This document shows, one piece after another, positions 63,890 to 64,000 of a stretch of DNA of 64,000 nt (positions within the stretch are counted from its first letter, which is position 1; every line of letters starts with the position of its first letter). A model generated the notes under the pieces. The model worked only from the letters and a program-made list of their open reading frames with translations, was not told the origin of the DNA and did not search any database. The DNA lies in NCBI RefSeq assembly GCF_000176915.2, contig NC_014844.1, forward strand, positions 682,001-746,000, read 5' to 3'. This DNA comes from Pseudodesulfovibrio aespoeensis Aspo-2 (lineage in GTDB: Bacteria > Desulfobacterota > Desulfovibrionia > Desulfovibrionales > Desulfovibrionaceae). Both the position numbers and the translations under genes were made by a program.

Positions 63890-64000
63890 TTACGGGATGA
63901 TGACTCCGACCACGGCGCCGGTCATGAGGGTGGCGAGGGTGCCGGAGATGATGGAGCGCAGTCCGAGGTTGACGATTTCGCCGCGTCGTTGCGGGGCCAT
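63890..64000 (-). CDS. NupC-like nucleoside transporter, C-terminal end (gene continues past the window)
   Basis: The last 36 codons of a membrane protein, ending GLRSIISGTLATLMTGAVVGVIIP. The basic lead (MAPQRRGEIVN) and the 'GLRS.ISGTLATLMTGAVVGVI' helix resemble the C-terminus of concentrative nucleoside transporters (CNT/NupC). The 5' portion lies to the right of the window. The assignment rests on a short tail and is tentative. Confidence 0.55.
   Translation of the reverse strand: MAPQRRGEIVNLGLRSIISGTLATLMTGAVVGVIIP

Overview
The window comes from a Gram-negative, GC-rich bacterium, most likely a sulfate reducer of the Desulfovibrio/Pseudodesulfovibrio type. I infer this from the gene mix (Cache-MCP, AmtB-GlnB-GlnD behind a sigma-54 site, single-polypeptide Fe-S serine dehydratase, Acs, many MBL-fold and small hypothetical proteins) and from the style of the dispersed intergenic repeats. 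The species cannot be fixed from sequence alone.

Layout. Bases 1-12356: the end of a NarL-type histidine kinase, then on the minus strand a two-partner secretion locus (tpsB then tpsA). tpsA is split by a 1239-bp IS3-family element with a CACC target duplication, and a NarL-type response regulator gene follows. 12611-17999: a regulator gene flanked by related GGACATG/CATGTCC palindromes, then a plus-strand operon of a two-part DUF3100-type transporter and an M20D amidohydrolase, with a serine dehydratase gene behind it. 18262-25062: a minus-strand ugp-like operon (HAD phosphatase, UgpA, UgpE, GpdQ-like phosphodiesterase, UgpC, UgpB) with a terminator in its leader. A divergent glpP gene suggests control by antitermination. 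25181-29492: SpoIIE phosphatase, solute-binding protein and SDF symporter in one operon. 29735-33938: a structured intergenic segment, a chemoreceptor, a secreted nuclease and an MBL protein. 34021-35152: an isolated pair of phage structural genes. 35706-41173: asparaginase, glnD, glnB and amtB. 41384-54541: housekeeping and membrane functions (SerB, MscS, CorA, an HATPase protein, LysE exporter, PerM, Acs, a LytTR regulator). 54542-60090: a scarred accessory region with a frameshifted hicB, a second copy of its 3' end, a CoA-transferase, an AT-rich KAP NTPase and tRNA-Leu(CAA). 60215-64000: DUF554 protein, hypothetical protein, AEC transporter, MBL hydrolase and the end of a NupC-like transporter.

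How the genes work together. Three metabolic modules are legible. The first is uptake and hydrolysis of glycerophosphodiesters or glycerol phosphate under glycerol-3-phosphate control. The second is import of an N-acyl or peptidyl substrate whose hydrolysis may release serine, which is then deaminated to pyruvate. The third is nitrogen sensing and ammonium uptake. A pair of inverted copies of a ~220-bp dispersed repeat (43849-44068 and 63493-63724) shares a hairpin whose stem differs by compensatory base changes. No CRISPR array or rRNA gene was seen, and one tRNA gene was found.
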